From positions 496,001 to 560,000 of the forward strand of contig NZ_MDVN01000024.1 of NCBI RefSeq assembly GCF_002741945.1: a stretch of 64,000 nt of DNA, given 5' to 3'. The stretch comes from Gaetbulibacter sp. 4G1 (GTDB lineage: Bacteria > Bacteroidota > Bacteroidia > Flavobacteriales > Flavobacteriaceae). The position numbers were made by a program, and so were the translations under genes. How positions within the stretch are numbered: the first letter of the stretch is position 1; each line of letters begins with the position of its first letter. Below, piece after piece: positions 18,301 to 27,179 of this stretch. Below the pieces are notes generated by a model that was not told where the DNA came from, searched no databases, and worked only from the letters and a program-made list of their open reading frames with translations.

Positions 18301-18786
18301 TTATTTAACAAAACGACTGTGCCAGCTATCGCTTGCAGGAACCTCCCAGTTCTCTTTAAACTCTGCTATGTTACTAACTAGGTTATTAAATACAATAGTG
18401 TTTTTAGAAACAGCTTTATCTTTTGCCATTTTTCTAAAATCTGTAAGCGATTTATAAGCTACATATTCTCCTTGCTTATAAGACACATTCATTTTGTCCA
18501 TTAAATCGACATTATACTCTTTTTCTATTTGTTGAATAAAATGAACAGAAGCGTCTATAGAACAACCTGTGGCTTTGTTTAAATCTTGGTTTAAACCAAT
18601 TATTATAAAACGTTTATACTTTATGGTATAACCTGATTGTAAATCGCTTCCGTGTGCTGTCCAGTTTTCAATAAAAGTATTTAGTTTAGATTGAATTTCT
18701 TCAAGCTCTGTCTCGGTAAAGGAACGATTAGCTTGGTAAATCCAAACTCGAGATTCTTCTGGTAATGTGCTAAATTCTACTAGCAT
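18301..18786 (-). CDS. Conserved hypothetical protein
   Basis: 161 residues. I recognise it as a protein widespread in Bacteroidota that databases sometimes call 'ABC transporter ATPase'; no Walker motif is present, so that name is not supported. It begins MLVEFSTLPEESRVWIYQ and includes a segment GLNQDLNKATGCSIDASVHF that could bind a ligand. No signal peptide or membrane helix. It is the last gene of the amidase-mlaD-FeS cluster, 3 bases after the preceding gene's end, so it is likely co-translated with it. Confidence 0.7.
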   Translation of the reverse strand: MLVEFSTLPEESRVWIYQANRSFTETELEEIQSKLNTFIENWTAHGSDLQSGYTIKYKRFIIIGLNQDLNKATGCSIDASVHFIQQIEKEYNVDLMDKMNVSYKQGEYVAYKSLTDFRKMAKDKAVSKNTIVFNNLVSNIAEFKENWEVPASDSWHSRFVK

Positions 18787-18789
18787 AGG

Positions 18790-19419
18790 CTATAATAATG
18801 CTATTTTTTTTATAATTTTAAAATTACGGTAGTCATCAATTTTTGGGTCGTACAATTCTTTTTCAATATACGTAACTTTAACTTTTTTCTTTTTTAACTT
18901 CCCTAAGTCATCAAATAAATTGCCTCCTTCAAAATATTCTAACCAAAGTAATTTTTGAACTCTATTACCTGTATCTCTTATTTCAACAATATTAAATTGA
19001 GACTCTTGAATGTTAGTAATTTTACCTACTATAACAATATCTTCTTTAGTTGCTTCAAGCTCATCAGCTGCATAATCTCCAGCTAATTTCATCATAAAAT
19101 CTGAACAATGGGTCATCATTTTTAAAGCAACTTCAACTCCAAGGTTTTCTAAAGACTTTTCATCATCAAAAGAAACTTCCAAGTACTTATCTGTCAGTTC
19201 CTTATTTTTACTATAGCTTTCCATCACACATAAGCCATACTCTAATTCTAATTGAGTTGATTCTATAGTTGAAAAGTCTAAATCTTTATTATTAACACAA
19301 TCACAAGTTTCGATTGCAATTAAATCTAATAATTTATCTTTTGAATCTATATCTTGTGCGAATAAAAAATTGCAAAATATTGATGAAAAAATTAATAAAT
19401 AGGTAGTTGATTTATTCAT
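18790..19419 (-). CDS. Secreted conserved hypothetical protein
   Basis: 209 residues with a signal peptide (TYLLIFSSIFCNFLFAQ). Two cysteines in IAIETCDCVN and later HCSDFMMK recall a family of small flavobacterial periplasmic proteins that begin with an E-x-C-x-C motif. The C-terminal ~85 residues (KITNIQESQFNIVEIRD onward) look like a small beta domain, perhaps OB-like. Function unknown. It lies 14 bases after the Fe-S protein gene and 3 bases before the last gene in the cluster. Confidence 0.65.
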   Translation of the reverse strand: MNKSTTYLLIFSSIFCNFLFAQDIDSKDKLLDLIAIETCDCVNNKDLDFSTIESTQLELEYGLCVMESYSKNKELTDKYLEVSFDDEKSLENLGVEVALKMMTHCSDFMMKLAGDYAADELEATKEDIVIVGKITNIQESQFNIVEIRDTGNRVQKLLWLEYFEGGNLFDDLGKLKKKKVKVTYIEKELYDPKIDDYRNFKIIKKIALL

Positions 19420-19433
19420 AATTGTTTAGTTAG

Positions 19434-20225
19434 TTATATATCTTGAGCATTAGCAATAAGTTCTGCAATGTCCATAACTTCAACATCATTTTCTTTTTCT
19501 TTAGCTTTAACACCATCAGTCATCATGGTATTACAAAATGGGCAACCCGCAGCAATTATTTCCGGTTTAACATCTAAGGCTTGCTCTGTACGCTCTACAT
19601 TAACGTCCTTATCGCCTTGTTCTGGTTCTTTAAACATTTGTGCACCTCCTGCTCCACAGCACAAACCATTTCTACGGCAATTTTTCATTTCAACTAACTC
19701 TGCTTCTAACTTTTGAATTAGTTCTCGCGGAGCTTCATATACATTATTAGCGCGACCTAAATAACAAGGGTCGTGAAATGTGATACGCTTGCCTTTAAAC
19801 TTACCTCCTTCAATGGTTAAGCGCCCTTCTTCCAATAACGTTTTTAAAAACTGGGTGTGATGCATAACTTCATAATTACCGCCTAATTCTGGGTATTCAT
19901 TTTTAATAGTATTAAAGCAATGTGGGCAAGCTGTTACTATTTTTTTTACTTCGTAGGCATTGAGTACTTCTATATTGGTTACAGCTTGCATTTGAAATAA
20001 AAACTCATTTCCTGCACGTTTTGCAGGGTCGCCTGTACAACTTTCTTCGGTTCCTAATACAGCAAACTCTACGTTGGCTTTGTTTAAGAGTTTCACAAAG
20101 GCCTTTGTTATTTTTTTTGCTCTATCATCAAAACTACCTGCGCAACCTACCCAAAATAATACTTCTGGTTGCTTGCCTTGGGCCATAAATTCGGCCATGG
20201 TTGGTACTTTAAGTAATTCGCTCAT
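19434..20225 (-). CDS. CCG-domain (Fe-S)-binding oxidoreductase subunit
   Basis: 263 residues from the ATG at 20225; the 16 codons upstream are translated from the structured repeat element and are unlikely to be coding. Two cysteine-rich CCG domains are seen: FWVGCAGSFDDRA with ACPHCFNTIKNEYP, then FHDPCYLGR with NGLCCGAGGAQMF and GCPFCNTMM. These match HdrB/LutA/GlpC-type subunits that bind a non-cubane Fe-S cluster at a dithiol/quinone site. It pairs with the membrane Fe-S protein upstream, together resembling HdrDE-like or Lut/Glp electron carriers. Electron donor unknown. Confidence 0.85.
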   Translation of the reverse strand: MSELLKVPTMAEFMAQGKQPEVLFWVGCAGSFDDRAKKITKAFVKLLNKANVEFAVLGTEESCTGDPAKRAGNEFLFQMQAVTNIEVLNAYEVKKIVTACPHCFNTIKNEYPELGGNYEVMHHTQFLKTLLEEGRLTIEGGKFKGKRITFHDPCYLGRANNVYEAPRELIQKLEAELVEMKNCRRNGLCCGAGGAQMFKEPEQGDKDVNVERTEQALDVKPEIIAAGCPFCNTMMTDGVKAKEKENDVEVMDIAELIANAQDI

Positions 20226-20251
20226 TTTGTTGAGTTGTTTGTTATTTTGTT

Positions 20252-20327
20252 GCGTTAGGGATTGCAGCGGCATCCTTTTGCTTTTGCAAAAGATATAGCG
20301 GAAAGCCCGACCCTTTATGGGTAACGC
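20252..20327. repeat. 76-nt structured element with GCGTTA/TAACGC ends
   Basis: The element begins GCGTTAGGG and ends GGGTAACGC, so its ends are inverted repeats. Inside are a perfect hairpin CTTTTGC-TTTT-GCAAAAG (20275-20292) and a smaller one ACCC-TTTAT-GGGT (20310-20322). It is GC-richer than its surroundings and fills the gap between two co-oriented Fe-S genes. I recall very similar sequence between genes in other Flavobacteriaceae, which suggests a dispersed, possibly non-autonomous mobile element, but I could not search. Confidence 0.6.
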
Positions 20328-20340
20328 CCGAGTTATTTAA

Positions 20341-21648
20341 TTATTCGTTTTTCCAATTCAATCGATCCATTTGATTGTATGGCCATGGAGCACCATTGTT
20401 TTCAATATTTGTCATCATATTATTAAGTTCGACTGGTGCTGCTGATTGCTCCATAACCAAATAGCGGCGCATATCTAAAATAATAGATAAAGGATCGATA
20501 CTAACCGGACAAGCTTCTGTACAGGCATTACAAGAGGTACAAGCCCAAAGCTCTTCGCGTGTAATGTAATTGTCTAAAAGTTGTTTTTCGTCGTCTTTAA
20601 ATTCGCCTTTATTTGCATCAATGTTTTTACCAACTTCTTCCAAACGGTCTCTTGTATCCATCATTATTTTTCGCGGAGACAGTTTTTTACCAGTTTGATT
20701 GGCAGGACATTCGCTTGTACACCTTCCACATTCTGTACATGTATAGGCATTTAATAACTGCACCCAGCTTAAATCTTGCACATCACTTGCTCCAAATTTT
20801 GCCGGTGCTTCTCCCTCTTCTTCTGTTACTGCATAAGGATCGGCATCTGGATCCATCATCATTTTTACTTCATTGGTTACTGCTTCAAGGTTATTTAATT
20901 GTCCTTTTGGCATTAATTTACCATAATAAGTGTTTGGAAACGCCAATAGTATATGCAAATGTTTTGAAAAGTATAAGTAATTTAAAAAGATGAAAATTCC
21001 AATAATATGCAGCCACCAAGCACCTCTTTCTATAACATGCAATGTAGTTTCTTGTAATTCTGAAAACCATGGTGAAATAAATTGACTAACTACATTGCCT
21101 GAATTTAATGCTTGAAAATGAACATCAGTAGCATTCATAACTAAAAACAGCGTCATTAGCACCATTTCAAAATACAAAATAAAATTACCATCGTTTTTTG
21201 GCCAGCTAGTCATTTCGCTTTTCCAAAAACGTGCTAGTTTTATAATATTTCTACGTATCCAAAATATTATAACTGATACAAATACTAAAACTGCTAGTAT
21301 CTCGAAAGACCCAATTAAAAAACCATAAACAGATTCTGGTAATACTTTTAAACCAATTCTGTGTGTCCCAAACAAACCATCAATAATAATTTCTAAAACT
21401 TCAATATTGATGATTATAAAACCTACATAAACAACAACATGTAAAAATCCGGCAATGGGACGGCGTACCATTTTGCTTTGCCCAAGTGCAATCATTGCCA
21501 TATTTCGCCAACGCTGCGATTTATTGTCAGAAACATCTACATCTTGGCCAAGTTTAATGTTTCGAATTAATTTTTTTACGTTTTTTGCAAAATATCGAAT
21601 ACCTATTATAAGTATGATTGCAAAAAGTATATTAGGCAAGTATTCCAT
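20341..21648 (-). CDS. Membrane-bound (Fe-S)-binding protein with two 4Fe-4S clusters
   Basis: 435 residues. Five or so hydrophobic segments in the first ~245 residues resemble a NarI/HdrE-type quinone-facing membrane part (pairs such as HVVVYVGF and HVIERGAWWLHI supply possible haem-ligand His). The C-terminal part has two 4Fe-4S sets: CTECGRCTSECP near 310 and CTSCNACTEACP near 375. It probably passes electrons between the quinone pool and the CCG subunit encoded next. The downstream gap carries the 76-nt structured element. Upstream it starts 6 bases after the MlaD gene end. Confidence 0.85.
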   Translation of the reverse strand: MEYLPNILFAIILIIGIRYFAKNVKKLIRNIKLGQDVDVSDNKSQRWRNMAMIALGQSKMVRRPIAGFLHVVVYVGFIIINIEVLEIIIDGLFGTHRIGLKVLPESVYGFLIGSFEILAVLVFVSVIIFWIRRNIIKLARFWKSEMTSWPKNDGNFILYFEMVLMTLFLVMNATDVHFQALNSGNVVSQFISPWFSELQETTLHVIERGAWWLHIIGIFIFLNYLYFSKHLHILLAFPNTYYGKLMPKGQLNNLEAVTNEVKMMMDPDADPYAVTEEEGEAPAKFGASDVQDLSWVQLLNAYTCTECGRCTSECPANQTGKKLSPRKIMMDTRDRLEEVGKNIDANKGEFKDDEKQLLDNYITREELWACTSCNACTEACPVSIDPLSIILDMRRYLVMEQSAAPVELNNMMTNIENNGAPWPYNQMDRLNWKNE

Positions 21649-21654
21649 TTATTT

Positions 21655-22596
21655 TTAGTTGGTTTCTGCTTCTTTATAAGGGATTTCTTTTTTTGAAAGG
21701 ATTCTAAAATAGCGCTTTGGATGTAGTTTTATATCTTCTAAAAGTTCTTCCATTTCTTTTGAAGCTCCTTTTAAATTGTTATACAAAGCATCATCTTTAA
21801 GCAATTTACCCATAGTACCTTCCCCTTTTTCTAAACTTATTATAATTTTATCGAAGTTTTTAAGGGTTGACTCTAAACTTTTGATGGTTTTTTTAAGGTC
21901 AGATTCAGAAATAGTATTCGTTATTTTAGCTAAATCACCAGTAAGTTTATCTGCATTAGTTAGTACATTATCAATCTTTTCTTGATTATTTTTAACAGTT
22001 TGATTTAGAGATATAGAAGTACTTTTAAAAGAATCTATAGTAGAACTTAAACTTGCTATGCTTTTTTTAAGGTTAGTTTTAGTCTTTTCATCAAAAACTT
22101 GATTCAAATTATTTAATAAACTATCTGCACTAACCATCATGCTTTCAATTTTACCTTGAAGTGGTGTTAATTTCTGATTTACTAATTCACTTAAACCTGC
22201 TTTTACAGAACCTTCCAAATATGAGTCGCTTATAGCATTTTCAGCATTATCAAAAGCAGGAACAATAGCTATGGCTTTTCCTCCTATTAAGCCCGTTTCG
22301 TAAAGTTCTGCTTTACTGTTTTTTGAAAATTGGAAATCGCTATCTACCAAAAGTTTTACTTGTAACTTACCTGAAGCATCATCTTTAAACTCAATATCAA
22401 CTACTTTACCTACAATTAAGCCATTAATTGTAACTGGTGTTGATGATGTTAAACCTTCAACATTATCATAAACTGAATAAAATGTACGAGAAGAATCGAG
22501 TAGATTTTGACCTTTTAAATAATTAAATCCAAAAATAAAAAGGACAATTCCGGCTATTACTAATATTGATGTTTTTACTTCTTTTGATATTTTCAT
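21655..22596 (-). CDS. MlaD/MCE-domain protein
   Basis: 313 residues. An N-terminal membrane anchor (SILVIAGIVLFIFGFNYL) is followed by an MCE domain (about 40-115: NVEGLTSSTPVTINGLIVGK) and a long alpha-helical tail (about 150-270) rich in Leu/Ser/Asn. MlaD-type proteins form hexameric rings that carry phospholipids between membranes with an ABC transporter; the MlaE and MlaF partners are not in this window. A TAnnTTTG-type motif lies 46 bases upstream. Its place between amidase and Fe-S genes is a layout I recognise in other flavobacteria. Confidence 0.88.
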   Translation of the reverse strand: MKISKEVKTSILVIAGIVLFIFGFNYLKGQNLLDSSRTFYSVYDNVEGLTSSTPVTINGLIVGKVVDIEFKDDASGKLQVKLLVDSDFQFSKNSKAELYETGLIGGKAIAIVPAFDNAENAISDSYLEGSVKAGLSELVNQKLTPLQGKIESMMVSADSLLNNLNQVFDEKTKTNLKKSIASLSSTIDSFKSTSISLNQTVKNNQEKIDNVLTNADKLTGDLAKITNTISESDLKKTIKSLESTLKNFDKIIISLEKGEGTMGKLLKDDALYNNLKGASKEMEELLEDIKLHPKRYFRILSKKEIPYKEAETN

Positions 22597-22641
22597 CTAA
22601 AAATATTATTTACTTTATTTAAGTGAGATGCAGTTTGTGTA

Positions 22642-22649
22642 CAAACCTA
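22642..22649 (-). promoter_or_regulatory. Bacteroidetes -7 promoter motif upstream of mlaD
   Basis: CAAACCTA on the plus strand reads TAGGTTTG on the minus strand, a TAnnTTTG match. A start of transcription near 22635 would give a ~39-base leader before the mlaD ATG. No -33 element is evident. Confidence 0.4.
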
Positions 22650-22736
22650 ATAATTGACTATTAAATTTTTTCATACTCATTTCAAAATAAATATGTTTAG
22701 TGAAACAAATTTAAGATAAATTTAAAAAGAATGAAT

Positions 22737-23870
22737 TTAATTCGCAGTTGTTTTTAAAGCTTCAGTTAAAGTTATTTTCTCACCCGCTTTAAAAGCTACA
22801 ATATAACCTGTTTTAAAACCAGCGGTTTTAGCTTCTTCTTCTAGTTTTTTTACGGTATTATAACTTGAAGTTTCTCCGTAATAATATTTGTATAAGTTAT
22901 TCTCTTTGACTCTAGAAATATTATTTAACCCTTTAAAATTATATGGTTTTGTCTCCAAAGATTTTGAGCTTGCAGCTATTTGAACTTTAAATTTTATTGA
23001 ATTCTCATTATTTAGAATAGTAGTATTAGTGGTTTTTTCTAATTCACCATCTAAATCTAAAATACTGGAGCTTAAATTTAAACTTTCAAGATATCGCTTA
23101 GTAGCATTAAATAAAGACTTAGTCATTATGCTCTTGCCTTTTTTAGAATTTAAAAAATCTTCTTCTTTTTTATGAGTGAGAAAACCAAGTTCAACTAAAA
23201 CACTTGGCATATAAGTATATGCCAAAACATAAAATATATTTTGTTTAACACCTCTACTTCTTCGTTTCGCAGTTACTTGAAATTCATTTTCGATGTAACT
23301 GGCAAGTTTTATACTTTGATCTAAATAATCCTCTTGAGCTAAAGTCAGCCCTATTAATGATTCTGGTAAATTGGGGTCAAAGTCTTTATAAATTGATTTA
23401 TGATTGTCTTCTAAGAAAATAACTGAATTTTCTCGTTTTGCAACTTCAAGATTCTGTTTGTTTTTTGTTGTTCCAAGAACATAAGTTTCCGAACCATAAG
23501 CTGTTCCTTTCTTTCCTGGTTGTGCATTACAATGAATAGATATAAATAAATCTACATCCTTACTGTTAGCAACCTTAGCCCTTCCATTCAATGTTGGAAA
23601 AACATCTTTTTTTCGAGTATATACAACATTCACATACGGCAAGTTGCTTTCCAGCATTTTTCCCAATGCTAATGATACATCTAAAGCTATATCTTTCTCA
23701 GTGGTTTTGTAACGTCCTGTACCTGGTGTTCCCCCATCCTTACCCCCATGACCAGGATCAATCATGATAGTAAAAGGAATATCTTCTGATTGACTGTACA
23801 ATTTAGTATTACCAATAAATGTTAATACTATTATAAAAAATACTAAAACTAATAATTTGGACGTTTGCAT
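22737..23870 (-). CDS. N-acetylmuramoyl-L-alanine amidase with C-terminal SPOR-like region
   Basis: 377 residues. The signal peptide (LLVLVFFIIVLTFIGNTKLYS) leads to an Amidase_3 domain at ~35-245: IMIDPGHGGKDGG (first zinc His), SIHCNAQPG (zinc His), and PSVLVELGFLTHKKEE (catalytic Glu). It cleaves the amide between muramic acid and L-Ala in peptidoglycan, usually at division. After a linker, residues ~295-370 (KFKVQIAASSKSLETKP... and YYYGETSSY) look like a SPOR domain that would bind denuded septal glycan. It is divergent from lptD across 112 bases containing a 7-bp inverted repeat. Confidence 0.9.
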   Translation of the reverse strand: MQTSKLLVLVFFIIVLTFIGNTKLYSQSEDIPFTIMIDPGHGGKDGGTPGTGRYKTTEKDIALDVSLALGKMLESNLPYVNVVYTRKKDVFPTLNGRAKVANSKDVDLFISIHCNAQPGKKGTAYGSETYVLGTTKNKQNLEVAKRENSVIFLEDNHKSIYKDFDPNLPESLIGLTLAQEDYLDQSIKLASYIENEFQVTAKRRSRGVKQNIFYVLAYTYMPSVLVELGFLTHKKEEDFLNSKKGKSIMTKSLFNATKRYLESLNLSSSILDLDGELEKTTNTTILNNENSIKFKVQIAASSKSLETKPYNFKGLNNISRVKENNLYKYYYGETSSYNTVKKLEEEAKTAGFKTGYIVAFKAGEKITLTEALKTTAN

Positions 23871-23901
23871 AAGTGTTTTTAACGCGTAAAAATTCGGTTT
23901 A

Positions 23902-23922
23902 TTACTCAGTTTAATTGAGTAA
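23902..23922. promoter_or_regulatory. Inverted repeat TTACTCA-N7-TGAGTAA
   Basis: TTACTCA at 23902-23908 and TGAGTAA at 23916-23922 form a perfect 7-bp dyad with a 7-base spacer in the divergent region between the amidase gene and lptD. Position and symmetry fit a dimeric-regulator site controlling envelope genes, but no binding protein is known from the sequence. Confidence 0.35.
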
Positions 23923-23977
23923 ATATTTAATTTAAAATTTTTCCGTTGAATAATAAATTATCACAGAAAAATATATG

Positions 23978-23985
23978 TAATTTTG
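23978..23985 (+). promoter_or_regulatory. Bacteroidetes -7 promoter motif (TAATTTTG) upstream of lptD
   Basis: Perfect TAnnTTTG. If used, transcription starts near 23992, which is downstream of the first in-frame TTG (23983) and so argues for the TTG at 24034 as the lptD start. Confidence 0.45.
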
Positions 23986-24033
23986 GCAATTCAAAAACCG
24001 AGCCATACTTTTACAAAAATACATTTAAAAGCG

Positions 24034-26739
24034 TTGCATACAAACAACTTTAAAATACTTTTTGCATTAAGTTTTACAGTGTTTATTAACACGTTTAGCT
24101 TCGCTCAAGATATACAGAAACCTACAGATAGCATTAAACCTACTGTTAAAGATAGTCTGGTTATTAATGCAAAGAATATTATAAAATATGAAGCTCCAGC
24201 AGAAAAACCACAAGACACTACTGCAACAGATTCCATAAAGCCTAAAAAAGAAACATTAGAGCATATTGTAAAGTATAAAGCTACTGATTACACGTCCTTC
24301 AATCAAAAAAAGCAAAAATTATATTTATACAATGAAGCTGAAATAGATTATGGTGACATAAATATTAAATCTGGTAGTATAACTATAGATTATAGCACCA
24401 ATACTGTTTATGCTAAAGGTATACTAGATTCTATTGGGGAGTACTCTCAAGCACCAATTTTTACTCAAGGAGCAAATATTGTAGAACCTGATTCCATTAT
24501 TTTTAATACAAAATCAGAAAAAGCTCTTATTTACAATTCAAAAACAGAACAATCTGGAGGTACTGTAATTGCTCAAATAACAAAAAAAGAAAACGATTCA
24601 GTTTATTTTATACATAGAGGAAAATATACCACTGCCGAAGATTTGGAAGATCCAGAGTATTACATCTTGCTAAGAAAAGCAAAAGTTGTGCCTGGTAAAA
24701 AAATAGTAACGGGTTTAGCAAACCTCTTTATTTACGATGTACCAACACCAATTGGCTTGCCTTTTGGGTTTTTTCCACAATCTGAGAAACAAACCTCCGG
24801 TGTTATCATCCCAAGCTTTGGTGAACAAAACGATCGTGGTTACTTTTTACAAAACGGAGGATATTATTTTGCCATAAGTGATTACGTCGATTTAGCCGTT
24901 TTAGGTGATTATTATACTAACGGCAGTTATGGATTACGCCTAGAAAACACATATGCTAAACGCTATAAGTTTAGAGGAAATGTTGGATTTCGATATGAAA
25001 ATTTAATCACTAGCGAGCGTGGTTTTCCAGATTACGGAAAATCTACGGTATATAATTTACGTTGGTCGCATAGTCAAGATAGTAAAGCTAACCCAAGCTC
25101 ACGCTTCTCTGCTTCGGTAAACTTAGGTAGTAGTACTTATTACAGAACATCACTTAATCAAGTGAATTCAGGTGCTTTCTTGAATAACACTTTAGCATCA
25201 TCCGTGTCGTACTCTAAAACCTTTGAAGGAGAACCATCAGTAAATTTCAGTGTAACGGCTACGCATTCTCAAAATACAAATACAGAACAAATTAATATGA
25301 CGCTTCCTACATTTCAAGGAAACGTAAGTAGAATATTTCCTTTTGCACCTAAAGTTGGATCAAAAAAAGGTATTATACAAAATATAAACCTTCAGTATAG
25401 TGTAAGAGGAGAAAATAGAATACAAACTACAGACTCTCTTTTCTTTAAAAAGGAAATGTTTGATGATGCAAAAGCTGGTTTTCAACATACTGTTCCTTTA
25501 AGTACAAACTTTAAAATATTTAAACATTTTAGTTTGAGTGCTTCTACAAGTTTAAACGAAGTATGGACTTTTAAGACTATAGATAGATATTACGATAACG
25601 TGAATGATGAGGTAATAACTGAAACAATAAACGGCTTTGATTCTTTTAGAACATATAATTTTAGCACTAGTTTAGGGACAACAATTTATGGGATGTTTAA
25701 CTTTAAAAAAGAAGGTGGAAATCCAAAAATTCATGCTATTCGTCATGTCATTCGTCCATCAATAAGCTATAATATCAACCCTGCTTTTGACAAATATTAT
25801 GACACATATGAAGTTGTTAGTGCAGACGGATTAACTACTGAAGATGTTGAATTTACGAGGTTTGAGCAAGGCCTTTTTGGAACTCCAAGTAAAAACTTTT
25901 CTAGCTCTATGGGCATATCTATAGCTAATAATTTTGAAGCTAAAGTAAGAGATAAAGACAGTACAGCAACTGAACCGAAAAAGATTATTTTACTTAATAA
26001 CTTAAATTTTTCTACTTCATACAATTTTGCTGGAGACTCGCTACAATGGAGTCCTGTTAGAGTAAGTGGAGGTACTCAATTATTTGAAAATAAGTTAAGT
26101 TTAAATTTTGGTGCAACTTTAGATCCATATGCTTTAGACAATAATAACAATCGTATTGATAAATTTAACATTGACAATGGTGGCAGTCTTTTTAGATTAA
26201 CTAGTGCAAACCTAACAGCAAGTTATTCGCTTTCTGGTGGTAAAGGGGATCAAAAAAACGATAGTGAAAGTGGAGCTGCTATACAGGAAAATTTACGTAG
26301 TGGTGGTCGTGACGACGACTTATTTGGGGTTTCTGAAGATTTTTCTAGATTCAATGAAGAAAAGGGAGATAAAGAAGAGGAAGAGCCTAGTGAGTTTTAT
26401 AATTTTAAAATACCCTGGAGTTTACGCTTGGCATATGCTGTTAATTATTCTAACTCTAGAAGGCAAAGTGAAATATCCTCACACTCACTCATGTTTTCCG
26501 GAGATATAGAATTGTCGCCTAAATGGTCTGTAGGCGCATCTTCAGGTTACGATCTAAAAGACAAAGGATTCACTTATACCCAGTTGCGTTTTGAACGTGA
26601 TTTATTAAGTTGGCGAATGAATTTTAGTTGGGTTCCTTTTAGTGCAAGAAGTTCGTGGAATTTCTTCATAGGAATAAAATCTAATATCCTAAAAGATCTT
26701 AAATACGAAAAACGTAGGCAACCCGATCAAAGGCTTTAA
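24034..26739 (+). CDS. lptD: LPS-assembly protein LptD-like outer-membrane protein
   Basis: About 901 residues from TTG 24034 (another TTG at 23983 overlaps the -7 motif). The signal peptide is FKILFALSFTVFINTFSFAQ. An N-terminal OstA-like jellyroll (roughly 80-220, with KLYLYNEAEIDYGDINIKSG) precedes a large beta-barrel rich in alternating aromatic strands up to the C-terminus. In Gram-negative cells LptD inserts LPS into the outer leaflet. The flavobacterial form is only distantly like that of Escherichia coli, so the call rests on domain layout and family length. A RidA gene follows 59 bases later. Confidence 0.8.
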   Translation: MHTNNFKILFALSFTVFINTFSFAQDIQKPTDSIKPTVKDSLVINAKNIIKYEAPAEKPQDTTATDSIKPKKETLEHIVKYKATDYTSFNQKKQKLYLYNEAEIDYGDINIKSGSITIDYSTNTVYAKGILDSIGEYSQAPIFTQGANIVEPDSIIFNTKSEKALIYNSKTEQSGGTVIAQITKKENDSVYFIHRGKYTTAEDLEDPEYYILLRKAKVVPGKKIVTGLANLFIYDVPTPIGLPFGFFPQSEKQTSGVIIPSFGEQNDRGYFLQNGGYYFAISDYVDLAVLGDYYTNGSYGLRLENTYAKRYKFRGNVGFRYENLITSERGFPDYGKSTVYNLRWSHSQDSKANPSSRFSASVNLGSSTYYRTSLNQVNSGAFLNNTLASSVSYSKTFEGEPSVNFSVTATHSQNTNTEQINMTLPTFQGNVSRIFPFAPKVGSKKGIIQNINLQYSVRGENRIQTTDSLFFKKEMFDDAKAGFQHTVPLSTNFKIFKHFSLSASTSLNEVWTFKTIDRYYDNVNDEVITETINGFDSFRTYNFSTSLGTTIYGMFNFKKEGGNPKIHAIRHVIRPSISYNINPAFDKYYDTYEVVSADGLTTEDVEFTRFEQGLFGTPSKNFSSSMGISIANNFEAKVRDKDSTATEPKKIILLNNLNFSTSYNFAGDSLQWSPVRVSGGTQLFENKLSLNFGATLDPYALDNNNNRIDKFNIDNGGSLFRLTSANLTASYSLSGGKGDQKNDSESGAAIQENLRSGGRDDDLFGVSEDFSRFNEEKGDKEEEEPSEFYNFKIPWSLRLAYAVNYSNSRRQSEISSHSLMFSGDIELSPKWSVGASSGYDLKDKGFTYTQLRFERDLLSWRMNFSWVPFSARSSWNFFIGIKSNILKDLKYEKRRQPDQRL

Positions 26740-26798
26740 GGTTAAAAAAAAACAATCAGGTACCCTGCTTCGAGGGAATAACAAAAATTACTAATTTG

Positions 26799-27179
26799 AT
26801 GAAAAAAATTATTACTACAACAAATGCACCAGCACCTATTGGGCCATATAATCAAGCTGTTTTAAGCGGAAACACCCTTTATACATCTGGACAAATTGCA
26901 TTAAATCCAAAAACAGGTGAGTTAATATTAGGTGATATTAAGACAGAAACTAAACAAGTTATGGAAAACATGAAAGCTGTTTTAAAAGCTGCTAACATGA
27001 CTTTTGATAACGTTATTAAGTCTTCAATATTTATAAGTGATATGAATAATTTTTCAGAAATTAACGCCATTTATGGAAGCTATTTTGATGATACTAATGC
27101 CCCTGCACGTGAAACAGTAGAAGTTGCGAGGTTGCCAAAAAATGTAAATGTTGAGATTAGCATGATAGCTATAAAATAG
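26799..27179 (+). CDS. RidA family reactive-intermediate deaminase
   Basis: 126 residues from ATG 26799 (a TTG one codon upstream is in frame). It has the family layout: APAPIGPYNQAV near the start, LYTSGQIALNP, and the C-terminal RETVEVARLPKNVNVEIS with the Arg that contacts the imine carboxylate. RidA proteins hydrolyse 2-aminoacrylate and related enamines or imines released by PLP enzymes. Cytosolic homotrimer in the family. Its stop codon abuts the stop of the convergent histidine kinase gene with no spacer. Confidence 0.93.
   Translation: MKKIITTTNAPAPIGPYNQAVLSGNTLYTSGQIALNPKTGELILGDIKTETKQVMENMKAVLKAANMTFDNVIKSSIFISDMNNFSEINAIYGSYFDDTNAPARETVEVARLPKNVNVEISMIAIK

Noticed and set aside
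20226..20273. 16-residue N-terminal extension of the CCG Fe-S protein
   Set aside because: The extension is translated from the structured repeat element; the ATG at 20225 gives the normal family start.
26757..26785. CCCT-loop-AGGG hairpin between lptD and ridA as a terminator
   Set aside because: The stem is only 4 bp and there is no T-tract after it.
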